A DNA stretch of 64,000 nucleotides, from positions 59,452,985 through 59,516,984 of the forward strand of contig CM044321.1 of NCBI GenBank assembly GCA_024291935.2. The letters run 5' to 3'. The translations under genes and the position numbers were made by a program. Position 1 is the first letter of the stretch. Every line of letters starts with the position of its first letter. Origin of the DNA: Okapia johnstoni. Its lineage: Eukaryota; Chordata; Mammalia; Artiodactyla; Giraffidae. Below the pieces are notes generated by a model that was not told the DNA's origin, did not search any database, and saw only the letters and a program-made list of their open reading frames with translations. This document shows positions 45,555 through 56,195 of the stretch, piece by piece.

Positions 45555-47463
45555 TTTTCTGTTGAGAAACCCACCAGTAGTCTGTGGGAGTAACTTTGTA
45601 TGTAACTTGTTTCTTCTCTATTGTTTTCATAATTCTTTGTCTTTGTCTTTTGACATTTTAATTGTAATGTGTCTCAGTGCCGTCTATTCAGGTTCAACCT
45701 GTCTGGGGTCCTTTAGGCTTCATGGATCTGCATGTCCATTTATCTTCATAGGTTTGGGAAGTTTTCAGCCATTACATTTTAAATATACTTTCTGTCCCTA
45801 TCTTACTGTCCTTCAGGAATTCTCATAATGTAGATACCTTCTCCTTTTATTGTGTTCCATTAGTCCAATAGGCTTTCTTCACTATTTTCCATTTGTTTTT
45901 GTTTTTGCTCCTTTGGATAATTTCAGATATCCTGTCTGCTAGTTCATTGACTTTCTTTTCCTGCATTGTTGAGACCATTTTTGAAGCTCTCTATGAATTC
46001 TCCAGTCATCATATATTTCAGCTCTAGGATTTCTATTTGTTTTATGCCTTCTGTTTCTTTGTTGAACTACTTGTTTTTCATGCATTGTTTTCCTAGTTTC
46101 ACATAGTTCTTCGTGTGTTCCTATAGTTCATTAAACTTCTTTAAGAGGGTTATTCTGAATTTTTGTCCAGCTCTTCATAGATCTCCATTTCTTGGGTGAG
46201 TTATCAGAGTTTTATTAGTTTCCTTTAGTGATTCATATTTACCTGAATTTTTTTTTGACCCTTGATTCCTTACATTGGTATCTATGCATTTGAGTGTTTT
46301 CTTTTCTAGAACACTGTAGGTTCACTTTGGAAGGGGCATTTCTTTACTAGTTTGTTCAGCTTAGTGTTCTGGACATGTTGGCTGGTAAGATACTTGGGCA
46401 GGTAGGGCTTGCTATCGGTGTCTATTTTGGATAAGGCTCCTGCCCAGGCTCTGAGGTCTTGGGGAGGGAGGCATACCAGTGGCTGAGAATATTGCATGGG
46501 ACTGTTGGTTTGGTTCCCTAACCGGGAAAGACTATAGGATGGGCTCCATGGTTACCTGGCCTCTCTAGGTGGTGGGGACTAGGTATTATATTCTGTAGTC
46601 TGCTGGGCTGTGAATTGGCTCCCCTGTTCAGGGGAGACAGCAGAGCAGGGCCCAAGGCACTGCACTGCTCATTGCTTGGGGACCCAAATCAAGCTAGACT
46701 GTGCACTGAATATCCTGACCGGACCCATTGATTTTTCTCTGCACACAGGGAATCTGTTCATGTGGTACTATAAACCAGGGCTGTACATAGCTTCTTGTGT
46801 TCTGATTAGGTCCCCTGGGCAGGCAGGCTGATAGCTATATTCAGCCATAGGTGGAGCTATGAGTTAGTGTCCCTGCCCAGGCAGGGCCCCATACAGGCCC
46901 CAGGGCTGGCAAGGCTCTTGTTTGCAAATCAAATTGGGCAGCTTCCCTGGCCTGATGGGCCAGCATCCTAGCTCTCCTGATGGGCTGGGCCACTGGCCAG
47001 ATTCTCCACTCAGTGCTGCTGTAATTGGAGTTGCAAGATGGGCTACACAGATTCTCAGGAGCTCTGGTTAGGTTCACAGGCTGAAGGCTGGATTCAGCTT
47101 TGGGTATGGCAATAAATGACCTTCCCTGCATGGTTGAGACTGCATGCAGAACGGTCTCCAGGGACAGTGAGGCTCTTTGGGGATCAAACCAGACAGACTT
47201 CTTCACTAAGCTCTCTGGACAGCTGGGGCTCCCTTCAGGTGCAGAGCTGCTGGTCGTGTTCTCCACTCAAATGCTGCTGGAACCAGGGCTGCCAGGGTGA
47301 ACTACTGAGATTCCTGGGAGCTCTGTTTAGGTTTCCCGGTTAGCAGAGCTGGAGGCTGCATTCGGCTCTGGGCAGGGCTACAGGTTAGCTTCTCTGCTCA
47401 GGGGGTAGGGGTGCAGAGTCAGGATGCAGAGCACACCTTAAAGCTGAGAAGACTCTTGTTTAG

Positions 47464-47668
47464 GACAGGGGTCCCCAACCTCCAGGGTCTAATGCCTGAT
47501 CATCTCAGGTGCAGCTGATGTTATAATAATAGAAATGAAGTAGACAATAAATGTAATGTGCTTAAATCATCCTGAAACCATCCCCCCCACACCCCCCAGT
47601 CCATGGTAAAATTGTCTTCCATAAAACCTGTCCCAGGTGCCAAAAAGTTTGAAGATTGCTGGTTTATG
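47464..47668. mobile_element. hAT/MER-type DNA element remnant in L1
   Basis: GACAGGGGTCCCCAACCTCC at the left and CCCAGGTGCCAAAAAGTTTG at the right are the two ends of a familiar mammalian hAT-type repeat. Between them are GTCTAATGCCTGATCATCTC and GTCCATGGTAAAATTGTCTT. It interrupts the old L1 5' UTR. Confidence 0.7.
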
Positions 47669-47865
47669 GAGCTAACCAGGCAGATTTGTGCACCAAACTG
47701 CTCGAACGGGGTCACTGGCTTGTCTCTGCAGACTGGCGGAGCTTCTGGCGAGGCCCTCTGCTCAAGTGTTGCTGATCCATGCTATCTCCCAGGAGCTCAG
47801 GCCCGGCTTCTTGGTCAGGAAAAGACCAAAGCTTCCTCAGCAGTAGGCAGAGCTATGAATTAGCT

Positions 47866-48072
47866 GTACTTCCTGGTGGCTCAGACGGTCAAGAATCTGC
47901 CTGCAATGCAGGGGACCTGGGTTCGATCTCTGGGTTGGGAAGGTCCCCTGGAGAAGGGAATGGCAACCCACTCCAGTATTCTTGCCTGGAGAATCCCATG
48001 GACAGAGGAGCCTGGTAGGGTACAGCTCATGAGGTTGCAAAGAGTCAGACTGATCGACTAACACTTTCACTA
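47866..48072 (+). mobile_element. Bov-tA SINE in old L1
   Basis: A sense full-length copy with CTTCCTGGTGGCTCAGACGG, GGGTTCGATCTCTGGGTTGG and the end GACTGATCGACTAACACTTT. It is close to consensus. Confidence 0.94.
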
Positions 48073-48967
48073 TCCTGAACAGAGCAGGAGAGCTCCCTGC
48101 AAACAGCTTTCCAGGTATTCTGGAAGGTTTCTGGTTGGGCAGGGCCAGCAGTAATCTGTGCTGTGAATCATCTCTCCTGCCTGGGAGGAGCAGAGAACCG
48201 CTTCCCAGTCTGGCAAGGCTCTTTGTTGGTGGTCTTGACTCAGCACCACCCCCACGCCCCACCATACCCCGAGTTCCTGGGCTGAGCCGTGTTGCTGGCT
48301 TTGCTGAGCCGATGATCAGCTCTGCCTGCTGGCCTCTTTGCTCAGCGATGCTGGGCTTTGCGGCTTTGAAGTGTCCCCGCCTGGCTTTCTGGTCGGCAGG
48401 GCCAGGAGCTAACGCTCAGCAGTAGGTGAGTTAAGACTCAGGGTGGAGGAGGAGAGACAGACCAGGTTACAGAGCTGCGAAGGTTCTTCACTTGAGGTCC
48501 CAAGTCAGGCAGACCTGTGCCCTGCTGACTTCCCTGCTCTGACTGTGCCGCTGGTTGGGGTCACTGCTTGGAGGCGTCTGGTAGGAACTCAGGCTGCCAA
48601 GGTGCCAGCGCTGGTTGTTGCAAGCCCCTCCCACCTTTTCCATCACAGTCAGATTCCCAGATTCAAACCCCACAGGTTCCCCTGCAATCCTCATGAGGCA
48701 AGATCAGAGTGGGGGCCCCACAAAGTGACCCACCATGCTGGGGGGAGTGGGATGTCCTGGCTGGCTCTCATTTCCCACTGGGGGAATTTGGGGCCCATGG
48801 GGTGGTGGGCTGACCTGGGGGAGGGGCAAGGCTGACAGCGTGTAGCTGCTCTTCTTAGCTTTCCAGTGCAGCCTGCCTTGGTCTCTGGTGGTAGGGTGAA
48901 GCTGAAGCACCCCCAGTATGTCCTAGAATTTCCTCAGTGCTGCTTTGTTCGTGAATAGTTAACTGGC

Positions 48968-49312
48968 CTTGTTGTTGTTCAGTCACTAAGTCGTGTCTGA
49001 CTCTTTGCGACCACGTGGATTATAGCATGGCAGGCTTCTCTGTCCATCACTCTCTCCCTGAGTTTGCTCAGACTCATGTCCATTGAGTCAGTGATGCCAT
49101 CTAACAATCTCATCTGTCGTCCCCTTCTCCTTTTGCCCTCAATCTTTTCCAGCATCAGGGTCTTGTTCAGTGAGTCAGCTCAGTCAGTTTGCATCAGGTG
49201 GCCAAAGTATTGGAGCTTCAGCTTCAGCGTCAGTCCTTCCAATGAATATTCCCAGTTGATTTTCTTTAGGATTGACTGGTTTGATCTCCCTTGCTGTCCA
49301 AGGGACCCTCTC
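48968..49312 (-). mobile_element. BovB 3' fragment
   Basis: GTTGTTGTTCAGTCACTAAG at the left is the BovB 3' terminus. The match continues through ACTCATGTCCATTGAGTCAG to TGCTGTCCAAGGGACCCTC, where it is 5'-truncated. It abuts the 5' UTR end of the old L1. Confidence 0.92.
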
Positions 49313-50318
49313 CTTCTTGGGAGGGGGGCAAGGTCAGGCATGACCTGTGTTGCCATCTTGATGATGTCACCCCTAGGATAGTAAACCCTGGTGCACAGGG
49401 AGGTCTGTTAAGTGTTTGCTGCTGCTGTATCATTTTCATTATCACCACCACTGCCGTAATCATCCGAGCTAGTAAGACACTTGCCTCAGGCCACAGAGCT
49501 AGCAAGTGGCCCAGCAAGGGTTTAAAGGGCCTCCCAACTTCAGGGGTCTCTCTGCAGACCGCAGCAAAGCACCTTCCTGCCTGAGTCAAGAATGCAAGAT
49601 GCTTGCTTGATACATGTGAACATCTCAGCCACCATACATGCTGCTAGCAGGCTGAGATATTTAGGGATAAACTGTTTTAAAAGCCACAAACTGCTTTCAA
49701 GTAGTTCAGCAAAGAGCTGTGTATAGACTTTACTATATATATGTATTCTCCTACATATATGTATACATATAGATAAATGATGAAACATACACACATAAAA
49801 TGAATCTGTACAATGGAGATAAAGCAAGCGAGACAAAATCATTGTATCTAGGGTGTTTCTTCTGTTCTTTCCATATTTTTTATATATTTGAAAAGCTTCA
49901 TAATAAACATTGTTGAAAAGTACATGTAATTTTTCACCATTGTTAACGTTTAGTTTTGGGGGTCTTTCATCTGTACAACCCACTACATGGACATTGTCAC
50001 ATTTTTATTTAGAATGTATAATATGATAATATGATATAATTATAATGTGATATAAGCTATAATATGATAGGTAAAATGTCAAATAAATACAGTGCTTCTC
50101 TACTCCTAAATTGGATAGCTAAATCTGTATTTCAACATGCAGCAGTGTGACCAGGAATCTTCCCATTCGACCACAAAGCCAATTGAACTAGCAGGGCTCA
50201 GTAATGCTGTGAGGAAACACATGCAGTTGTTTGTTTATGGCGGAACTTGGCAATTCAACTTGGTGATGAGGCCCATTATGAGTGAATGTGTATTCACCAC
50301 GTGCAATACTGTAAGTTT
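49313..50318. other. Intron sequence with MIR trace
   Basis: About 49470-49550 contains GGCCACAGAGCTAGCAAGTG and CAGCAAGGGTTTAAAG, the core order of an old sense MIR. 49730-50100 is AT-rich, with TATATA and TAATATGATA runs and no gene. Confidence 0.45.
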
Positions 50319-51102
50319 TATGTTGTTCAGTCAGTTGTGTCCAACTCTGGGACCCCATGGACTGCAGCGTGCACCATCTCTTCGAGTTTGCTTAGTCCAT
50401 TGAGTCAGTGATGCCATCTAACCGTATCATCCTCTGCCTCCCTCTTCTGCTTTTGCCGTCAATCTTTCCCAGCATCAGTCTTTTCCAATGAGTTGGCTCT
50501 TTGCATCAGGTGCCCAAAGAACTGGAGCTTCAGTCTTAGCACCAGTCCTTCCAGTGAATATTCAGGGTTGATTTCCTTCAGGGTTGACTGGTTTGCTCTC
50601 CTTGCAGTCCAAGGGATTTGGAGAGTCTTCTCCAACACCACGGTTCAAAAGCATCATTTCTTCAGTTTTCAGCCTTCTTTATGGTCCAGTTCTCACACTG
50701 TACGTGACTATTGGAAAAACCATAGCTTTGACTAGATGGACCTTTATTGGCAAAGTGATGTCTCCGCTTTTTAATACGCTGTCTAGGTTTGTCATAACTT
50801 TTCTTCCAAGGAGCAAGTGTCTTTTAATTTCATGCTGCAGTCACCATCTGCGGTGATTTTGGAGCCCAATAAATTAAAATCTGTCACCGCTTCCACTTTT
50901 CCCCCTTCTATTTGCCATGAAGTGATGGGACAGGATGCCATGATCTCAGTTTTTTGAATGTTGAGTTTTAAGCCAGCTTTTTCACTCTCCTCTTTTGCTT
51001 TCATCAAGAGGCTCTTTAGTTCCTCTTTGCCTTCTGCCATTAGAGTGGTATCATCTGCATATCTGAGGTTGTCGATATTTTTCCCAGCAATCTTGATCCC
51101 AG

Positions 51103-51232
51103 AGAAGGCAATGGCAACCCACTCCAGTATACTTGCCTGGAGAATCCCAGGGATGGGGGAGCCTTGTGGGCTGCTGTCTCTGGGGTTGCACAGAGTTGGA
51201 CACGACTGAAGCGACTTAGCAGCAGTAGCAGC
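51103..51232 (+). mobile_element. Bov-A SINE inside BovB ORF, in frame
   Basis: A Bov-A monomer with a GCA-rich tail, flanked by a 17-bp perfect target duplication, AGCAATCTTGATCCCAG, at 51086-51102 and 51233-51249. Net gain is 147 bases, exactly 49 codons, with no stop in the BovB reading frame. Confidence 0.96.
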
Positions 51233-51487
51233 AGCAATCTTGATCCCAGCTTGTGCTTCATCCAGCCCAGCATTTCGCATGATATACTCTGCATAGAAGT
51301 TAAATAAGCAGGGTGACAATATACAGCCTTGATGTACTCCTTTGCCAATTTGGAACCAGTCCATTATTCCATGTCTGGTTCTAACTATTGCTTCTTGACC
51401 TGCATACAGGTTTCTCAGGAGACAGGTAAGGTGATCTGGTATTCCTCTCTCTTGAAGAATTTTCCAGTTTGTTATGTTCCACACAGT

Positions 51488-51690
51488 GGTTTAGTTGCTA
51501 AGTTGTGTCCGACTCTTGTGACCCCAAGGACTGTAGTCTGCCAGGCTCCTCTGTCCATGGGATTCTCCAGGCGAGAATACTGGAGTGCATTGCCATTTCC
51601 TTCTCCAGGGGGTCTTCCCGACCCAGGAATCGAACTTGGGTCTCCTGCATTGCAGGCAGATTCTTTACCAAATGAGCTATGAGGGAAGTC
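51488..51690 (-). mobile_element. Bov-tA SINE inside BovB
   Basis: Complemented Bov-tA. BovB reads CACACAGT before it and CAAAGGCTTTAGCATAGTCA after it, which are adjacent in BovB. No target duplication beyond a few bases is visible. Confidence 0.92.
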
Positions 51691-52051
51691 CAAAGGCTTT
51701 AGCATAGTCAATGATGCAGCAGTAGATGTTTTTCTGGAATATCCTTGCTTTCTTTATGATCTAGTGTATGTTGGCAATGTGATCTTTGGTTCCTCTGCCT
51801 TTTTAAAACCCAGCTTGTACATCTGGAAGTTCTGGGTTCACATACTGTTGAAGCCTAGCTTGCAGGATTTTGAACATTACCTTGCTAGCATGTGAAATGA
51901 GCTCAATTGTCTATAGTTTGAACATTCTTTGTCATTGCCTCTTTTGGGATTGGAATGAAAACTGACTTTTTCCAATCCTGTGGTCACTGCTTAGTTTTCC
52001 AAATTTGTTGGCATATTGAGTGCAGCACTTGAACAGCATCATCTTTTTGTC

Positions 52052-52610
52052 TATCTTCAAAAAACCAGGTCTTGGTTTCATTGATTTTTTCTTTATTGTT
52101 GTTTTAGTCTCTATTTATTTCTATTCCGACTTTTGTTATTTCCTCTTTCTGCTAACTTTAGGCTTCACTTTTTCTTGTTTTTCTGCTTCCTGTAAGTGTA
52201 AGTGAACGTGTTTGAGATTTTTCTTGTTTTTTCTTGTTTTTCTTGTAAATCTTTAGGCATTTACCACTTGAACTTCCCTCTTAGGGCTTTTTTATTGTAT
52301 CCCATAAGTTTTGGTATATTGTATTTTTATCTATCCCAAGTAACTTTTTCTTCTGATTTCTTTTTTGACCCATTGGTTATTCAATAGCATGATGCTTAAT
52401 CTCCACATATTTGTGAATTATCCTGCTTTCTTCTTGTAACTGATATCTACTTTCACACCGTTGTGGTTGGAAAAAATGGCTGATGTGATTTTACTCTCCT
52501 TAAATTTATGAAGACTTTTTTGTGCTCTAATATATGATTTACCCTGGACAATGTTCCATCTACACATAACAATATATGTATATGATTTTGAAAATTATAA
52601 AATGAATGTC
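52052..52610 (-). mobile_element. Old antisense L1 ORF2 fragment
   Basis: AAAACCAGGTCTTGGTTTCA, then TTTTTTGACCCATTGGTTAT and CACCGTTGTGGTTGGAAAAA, are complements of L1 ORF2 in the order seen in the 42-44 kb L1. It is isolated, with no 3' end. It may continue the old L1 context into which the 50.3 kb BovB inserted. Confidence 0.75.
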
Positions 52611-52650
52611 ATTTTAGTTTGAAATCAGTGCGTGACTGAACTAAAATACT

Positions 52651-53203
52651 CTTCAGTTCAGTTCAGTTCAGTCACTCAGTTGTGTCCCACTCTTTGCGAC
52701 CCCATGAACTGCAGCACGCCAGGTCTCCCTGTCCATCACCAACTCCTGGAGTCTACCCAAACCCATGTCCATCGAGTCAGTGATGCTATCCAACCATCTC
52801 ATCCTCTTTCGTCCCCTTCTCCTCCTGCCCCCAATCCTTCCCAGCACTAGGGTCTTTTCCAATGAGTCAACTCTTCGCATGAGGTGGCCAAAGTATTGGA
52901 GTTTCAGCTTCAACATCAGTCCTTCCAATGAACACCCAGGACTGATCTCCTTTAGGATGGACTGGTTGGATCTCCTTACAGTCCAAGGGACTCTCAAGAG
53001 TCTTCTCCAACACCACAGTTCAAAAGCATCAATTCTTCGGCGCTCAGCTTTCTTCACTGTCCAACTCTCATATCCATGACCACTGGAAAAACCATAGCCT
53101 TGACAAGATGGACCTTTGTTGGCAAAGTAATGTCTCTGCTTTTCAATATGCTATCTAGGTTGGTCATAACCTTCCTTACAAGGAGCAAGCATCTTTTAAA
53201 TTT
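52651..53203 (-). mobile_element. BovB 3' fragment with TSD
   Basis: The tail is a (TTCAG)n-like repeat at the left. The body runs through ACTCATGTCC-type and CCACTGGAAAAACCATAGCC motifs to AGCAAGCATCTTTTAAATTT. A 10-bp target duplication, CTAAAATACT, lies at 52641-52650 and 53204-53213. The minus frame 52668-53057 encodes the C-terminal [20 protein letters not shown] segment. Confidence 0.95.
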
Positions 53204-53213
53204 CTAAAATACT

Positions 53214-55000
53214 GTTTATTTCTAAAATACTGTTAGAAATTGCAAATAGATTTTTCTTCCTTGGACCTCAAAAGAGAAGGGTATCTTCCTGAAAATGAGA
53301 AGCAAATAAAATACTTAAAGCTCTTAGGCTGAAATCACACCTAAATCATTAGGCTATTGGCCTATTTCCTACAAAATTGCAGGAAATAAATCTTTGCAAT
53401 CTTACTTGTCATCTAGGTTTCATATAAGTAAGATTTTTTAATGTCCTCCTTTTTTGATACAAAAGACATTCAAACAGTGTAGAGAAGAAATGTAATTTAA
53501 GAGAAAGCCTAATGTTAGACCATCTAAGCAGTGATCTGAAGTGTAAGGTTAGGATGCCTTTCTGTTAATGTTTAGCCTAGTCATCTCCATACTGTTGTGA
53601 TGGAAGGTATTCCCTTCCCAGTGGTCCTTTGTTGAAAGCCCCCTTCCCCCCGCTCACACAGGTACAGCCAGAGCACCAGGTTAGACTAACCTAACCCTGC
53701 CTTCCATCTGTAGTTGATGTATGTCAACTGTCTGTGCACTATCATTTTGGCATTGGAGAACTGGTACTGACTGAGAAAGTAAATAAATCTTTCTCCAGAT
53801 GATTGAAGCTCTAACAGGAAGCCCGGGAATGGTCAATAACTGTGTTTTCTAGCACGTAGAGAAAGCCACCTGGCCATGAATGGTGGCTGACCTACAAGAA
53901 AAGTCCTGAGAAGAGAAAGAAAGGGCCTTATGATCCTCAACTCTGCTTGTTTCCGTGGCTTGCTGCACTTCTGTCTTTATGAGTGTCTCCTCAGTAGTCT
54001 TACATTAAATTTCCCTTTTAAATAGTGTGAGACGAATTTCTGTCCTTGACAACCGAAAGAGCAAGCCATTCAGTCTTAGAGGACAAAATTCAGTTTTGAT
54101 TGCCATCTTTTGAAGGGCTACAGAAAGCATCCATGAGAACAGCTGAAGAAGTGGTAAACAGGATCAAGGAGGAAGCTTCCAGGGCTTGGGTATTGTTGAA
54201 CAAAGAAACAATTTTAAAAAAACCTTTTCCTAATGCTATAAAAAGAAGGTCTTTAACCTCCTTTACACTAGAGAAAATGGGTTTGGTCAGAACTAATACT
54301 TTTTCTGTTACACAAAACTTCACACTCCTGGTGTGCCGTTGGCATGACCACCCTCGGCTGTGTGTCTTTATTCAGAAGAGAATCCAGTTGTGCAGCCCAG
54401 CGTTTTGCTTGTTTCCCTTTGGTCAAGTGTCCGCTCCTGGCTCAGTCCCTTATGTATCGGGAGCAGGATCGTGCATGTGGCATAGACTTGAAGGCCTTTG
54501 AGTCCATGGGTGGCCACAAGAGGGTGCCATGTTGAAGGGCCCTGGGAGCCGGTACGTGATTTGTTTTCCCATCTCTTAAGTCTAATGATGTTGACAGTTG
54601 AGTTATGAGCCGCACCTTTCTTTCCTGAACCTACCTCTTTCTTCAGTTGCCCAGCTGCTTTGGGGGGGGTCACTTCTTTAACATCTCATCGTGTGGGACA
54701 TTTCAAATAGCTGGGCTTCCCTGATTCAACCGGTTCATCTCTTCCCTGACTCCAAGAACACCTGGTTATCAGCAGACTGCAGAGGCAGCAAAGCCTTGAG
54801 AGAGAGAGTCCAGTGGGGTAACATGTCTGTATTTTAAGGGAAGCAGAGACTTGCAGAGCTAATGAAGCAGTGATGGAAGCTGGCACAGTCTGAGGGGAGG
54901 ATGCAGAAATCTGTTCATAGAGAGAAGTCAGATGATTTGACTTAAATCCAGTGACATGGACCATGTGAATAACCTCTTTAAGTCCTGGAATCTGTTTAAC
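53214..55000. other. Unique sequence with possible LTR trace
   Basis: 53990-54065 (TTCTGTCCTTGACAACCGAA) is reminiscent of the 3' end of an old LTR but cannot be confirmed. The plus frame 54100-54501 (133 codons, starting PSFEGLQKASMRTAEEVVN) has a helix-like start and no family match. No gene is called. Confidence 0.4.
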
Positions 55001-55011
55001 AACCATAAAAG

Positions 55012-55131
55012 GAAATGGCAACCCACTCCAGTATTCTTGCCTGGAAAATCCCATGGACAGAGGAGTTTGGTGGTCTACAGTCCATGGGGTCGCAAAGAGT
55101 CAGACACAACTGAGCATGCATGCATGCAACC
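55012..55131 (+). mobile_element. 5'-truncated Bov-tA SINE with TSD
   Basis: Only the BovB-derived half, from GAAATGGCAACCCACTCCAG onward, ends in a GCAT repeat. A perfect 11-bp target duplication, AACCATAAAAG, is at 55001-55011 and 55132-55142. Confidence 0.95.
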
Positions 55132-55142
55132 AACCATAAAAG

Positions 55143-55620
55143 AGGGCCCTGTTTGTCCTCCTTGTTGGGACACCTCTTGGCCAAAATAGCTGTCTGCACG
55201 CAACCTCCATCAGCTAGAAAAGCAATGGCAGATTGTTTGGGATGACATAGTTTCTTCTTAGTGGATATTATATTTTAATCCCAGAAAAAAATAGGACTAA
55301 ACACAGAAATAATGAAATAAAACCCATATATTAAAAATTTTGTGTTAGGTTTAGAAATAATTTGTTCATGTCTGGTATTTTAAGCATTTGTTGTGTTTTC
55401 GAGAATTTGGTCTATTAGAACAAGAGACCAACATTATGACTATAATTTAAAATGTAACTTAGAACTGATTTATATTTGCTGTTTTAAGTTAAGGGATATA
55501 AGAGTAAAGGTAGCAGATTTGTAACACTGAAACATTTAAGAGGATTTAATAGTCGACATTTCTATGTTCAATTGGTTAGATTTACTAGAGTTATTTAAGG
55601 ACTTAAAAGGTGTTGTTTAT
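55143..55620. other. AT-rich intron, nothing recognised
   Basis: No gene, repeat family or regulatory signal is supported. Confidence 0.4.
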
Positions 55621-55621
55621 C

Positions 55622-55840
55622 AAGTGAAAAGTGAAAGTGAAGTCGCTCAGTCACGTCTGACTCTTTGAGACCCCATGGACTGTAGCCTACCAGGCTTCTC
55701 CATCTGTGGGATTTTCCAGGCAAGAATACTGGAGTGGGATGCCATTTCCTTCTCCAGGGGATCTTCCCAACCCAGGGATCAAACCCAGGTCTCCCACATT
55801 GCAGGCAGATTCTTTACCATCAGAGCCACCAGAGAAGTCC
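55622..55840 (-). mobile_element. Bov-tA SINE, part of a cluster
   Basis: Complemented copy beginning with the GTGAAAAGTGAAAGTGAAGT linker typical of Bov-A2 tails, through GGGATCAAACCCAGGTCTCC to GCCACCAGAGAAGTCC. Confidence 0.94.
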
Positions 55841-55876
55841 AATTCTGGGAGAGGTCCTATTTATGCTGGGTTTCAC

Positions 55877-55998
55877 CAGGACTTCCCTCATGGCTCAGTT
55901 GGTAAGGAATCCACCTTCAATGCAGGAGATCCCAGTTCAATTCTTGGGTTGGGAAGATCTGCTGGAGAAGGGATAGGCTACCCACTCCAGTATTCTTG
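55877..55998 (+). mobile_element. Bov-tA SINE, 3'-truncated
   Basis: The sense head GGACTTCCCTCATGGCTCAG continues to CCCACTCCAGTATTCTTG, where the next Bov-tA begins at once. The missing 3' half suggests the second SINE inserted into it, or a tandem duplication with deletion. Confidence 0.93.
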
Positions 55999-56195
55999 AG
56001 CTTCCCTTGTGGCTCAGCTGGTAAAGAATCTACCTGCAATGTGGGAGTCCTGGGTTCGATCCCTGGGTTGGGAAGATCCCCTGAAGAAGGGAAAGGCTAC
56101 CCACTCCAGTATTCTGGCCTGGCGAATTCCATGGACTGTAGAGTCCATGGGGTCGCAAAGAGTTGGACACAACTAAATGACTTTGACTTTCACTA
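55999..56195 (+). mobile_element. Bov-tA SINE, tandem to previous
   Basis: A sense copy from GCTTCCCTTGTGGCTCAGCT through GGGTTCGATCCCTGGGTTGG to GGACACAACTAAATGACTTT. It lacks about 15 bases of the GAGGAGCCTGGTGGGCTACA motif near 56140. Confidence 0.93.

Larger units (their letters stand above)
41288..48966 (-). mobile_element. Old, nearly full-length antisense L1M
   Basis: Reading right to left, the element shows a GC-rich 5' UTR made of degenerate GGGCAGGGCT-type units (about 48.9-46.3 kb). An ORF1-like region (about 46.3-45.6 kb) and then ORF2 follow. ORF2 includes reverse-transcriptase residues [16 protein letters not shown] on the minus strand at 42332-42532. The element enters at the left inside late ORF2, so the extreme 3' end is missing or ends near 41288. 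It is interrupted by Bov-tA (41338-41546), Bov-A2 (44397-44674), a 28S rRNA retrocopy (45230-45554), a hAT element (about 47464-47665) and Bov-tA (about 47866-48072). No ORF is intact. Confidence 0.85.
50319..52051 (-). mobile_element. BovB with two nested SINEs
   Basis: About 1.4 kb of BovB plus two SINE insertions. The 3' tail GTTGTTCAGTCAGTTGTGTC is at the left. The minus frame 50792-51484 (230 codons) carries palm and YADD reverse-transcriptase motifs (LLRNLYAGQEAIVRT, NLRYADDTTLMAEG) and stays open across a SINE at 51103-51232. A second SINE at about 51488-51690 is followed by further BovB ORF sequence to about 52051. The copy has a truncated 5' end and several stops, so it is dead. Confidence 0.94.
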
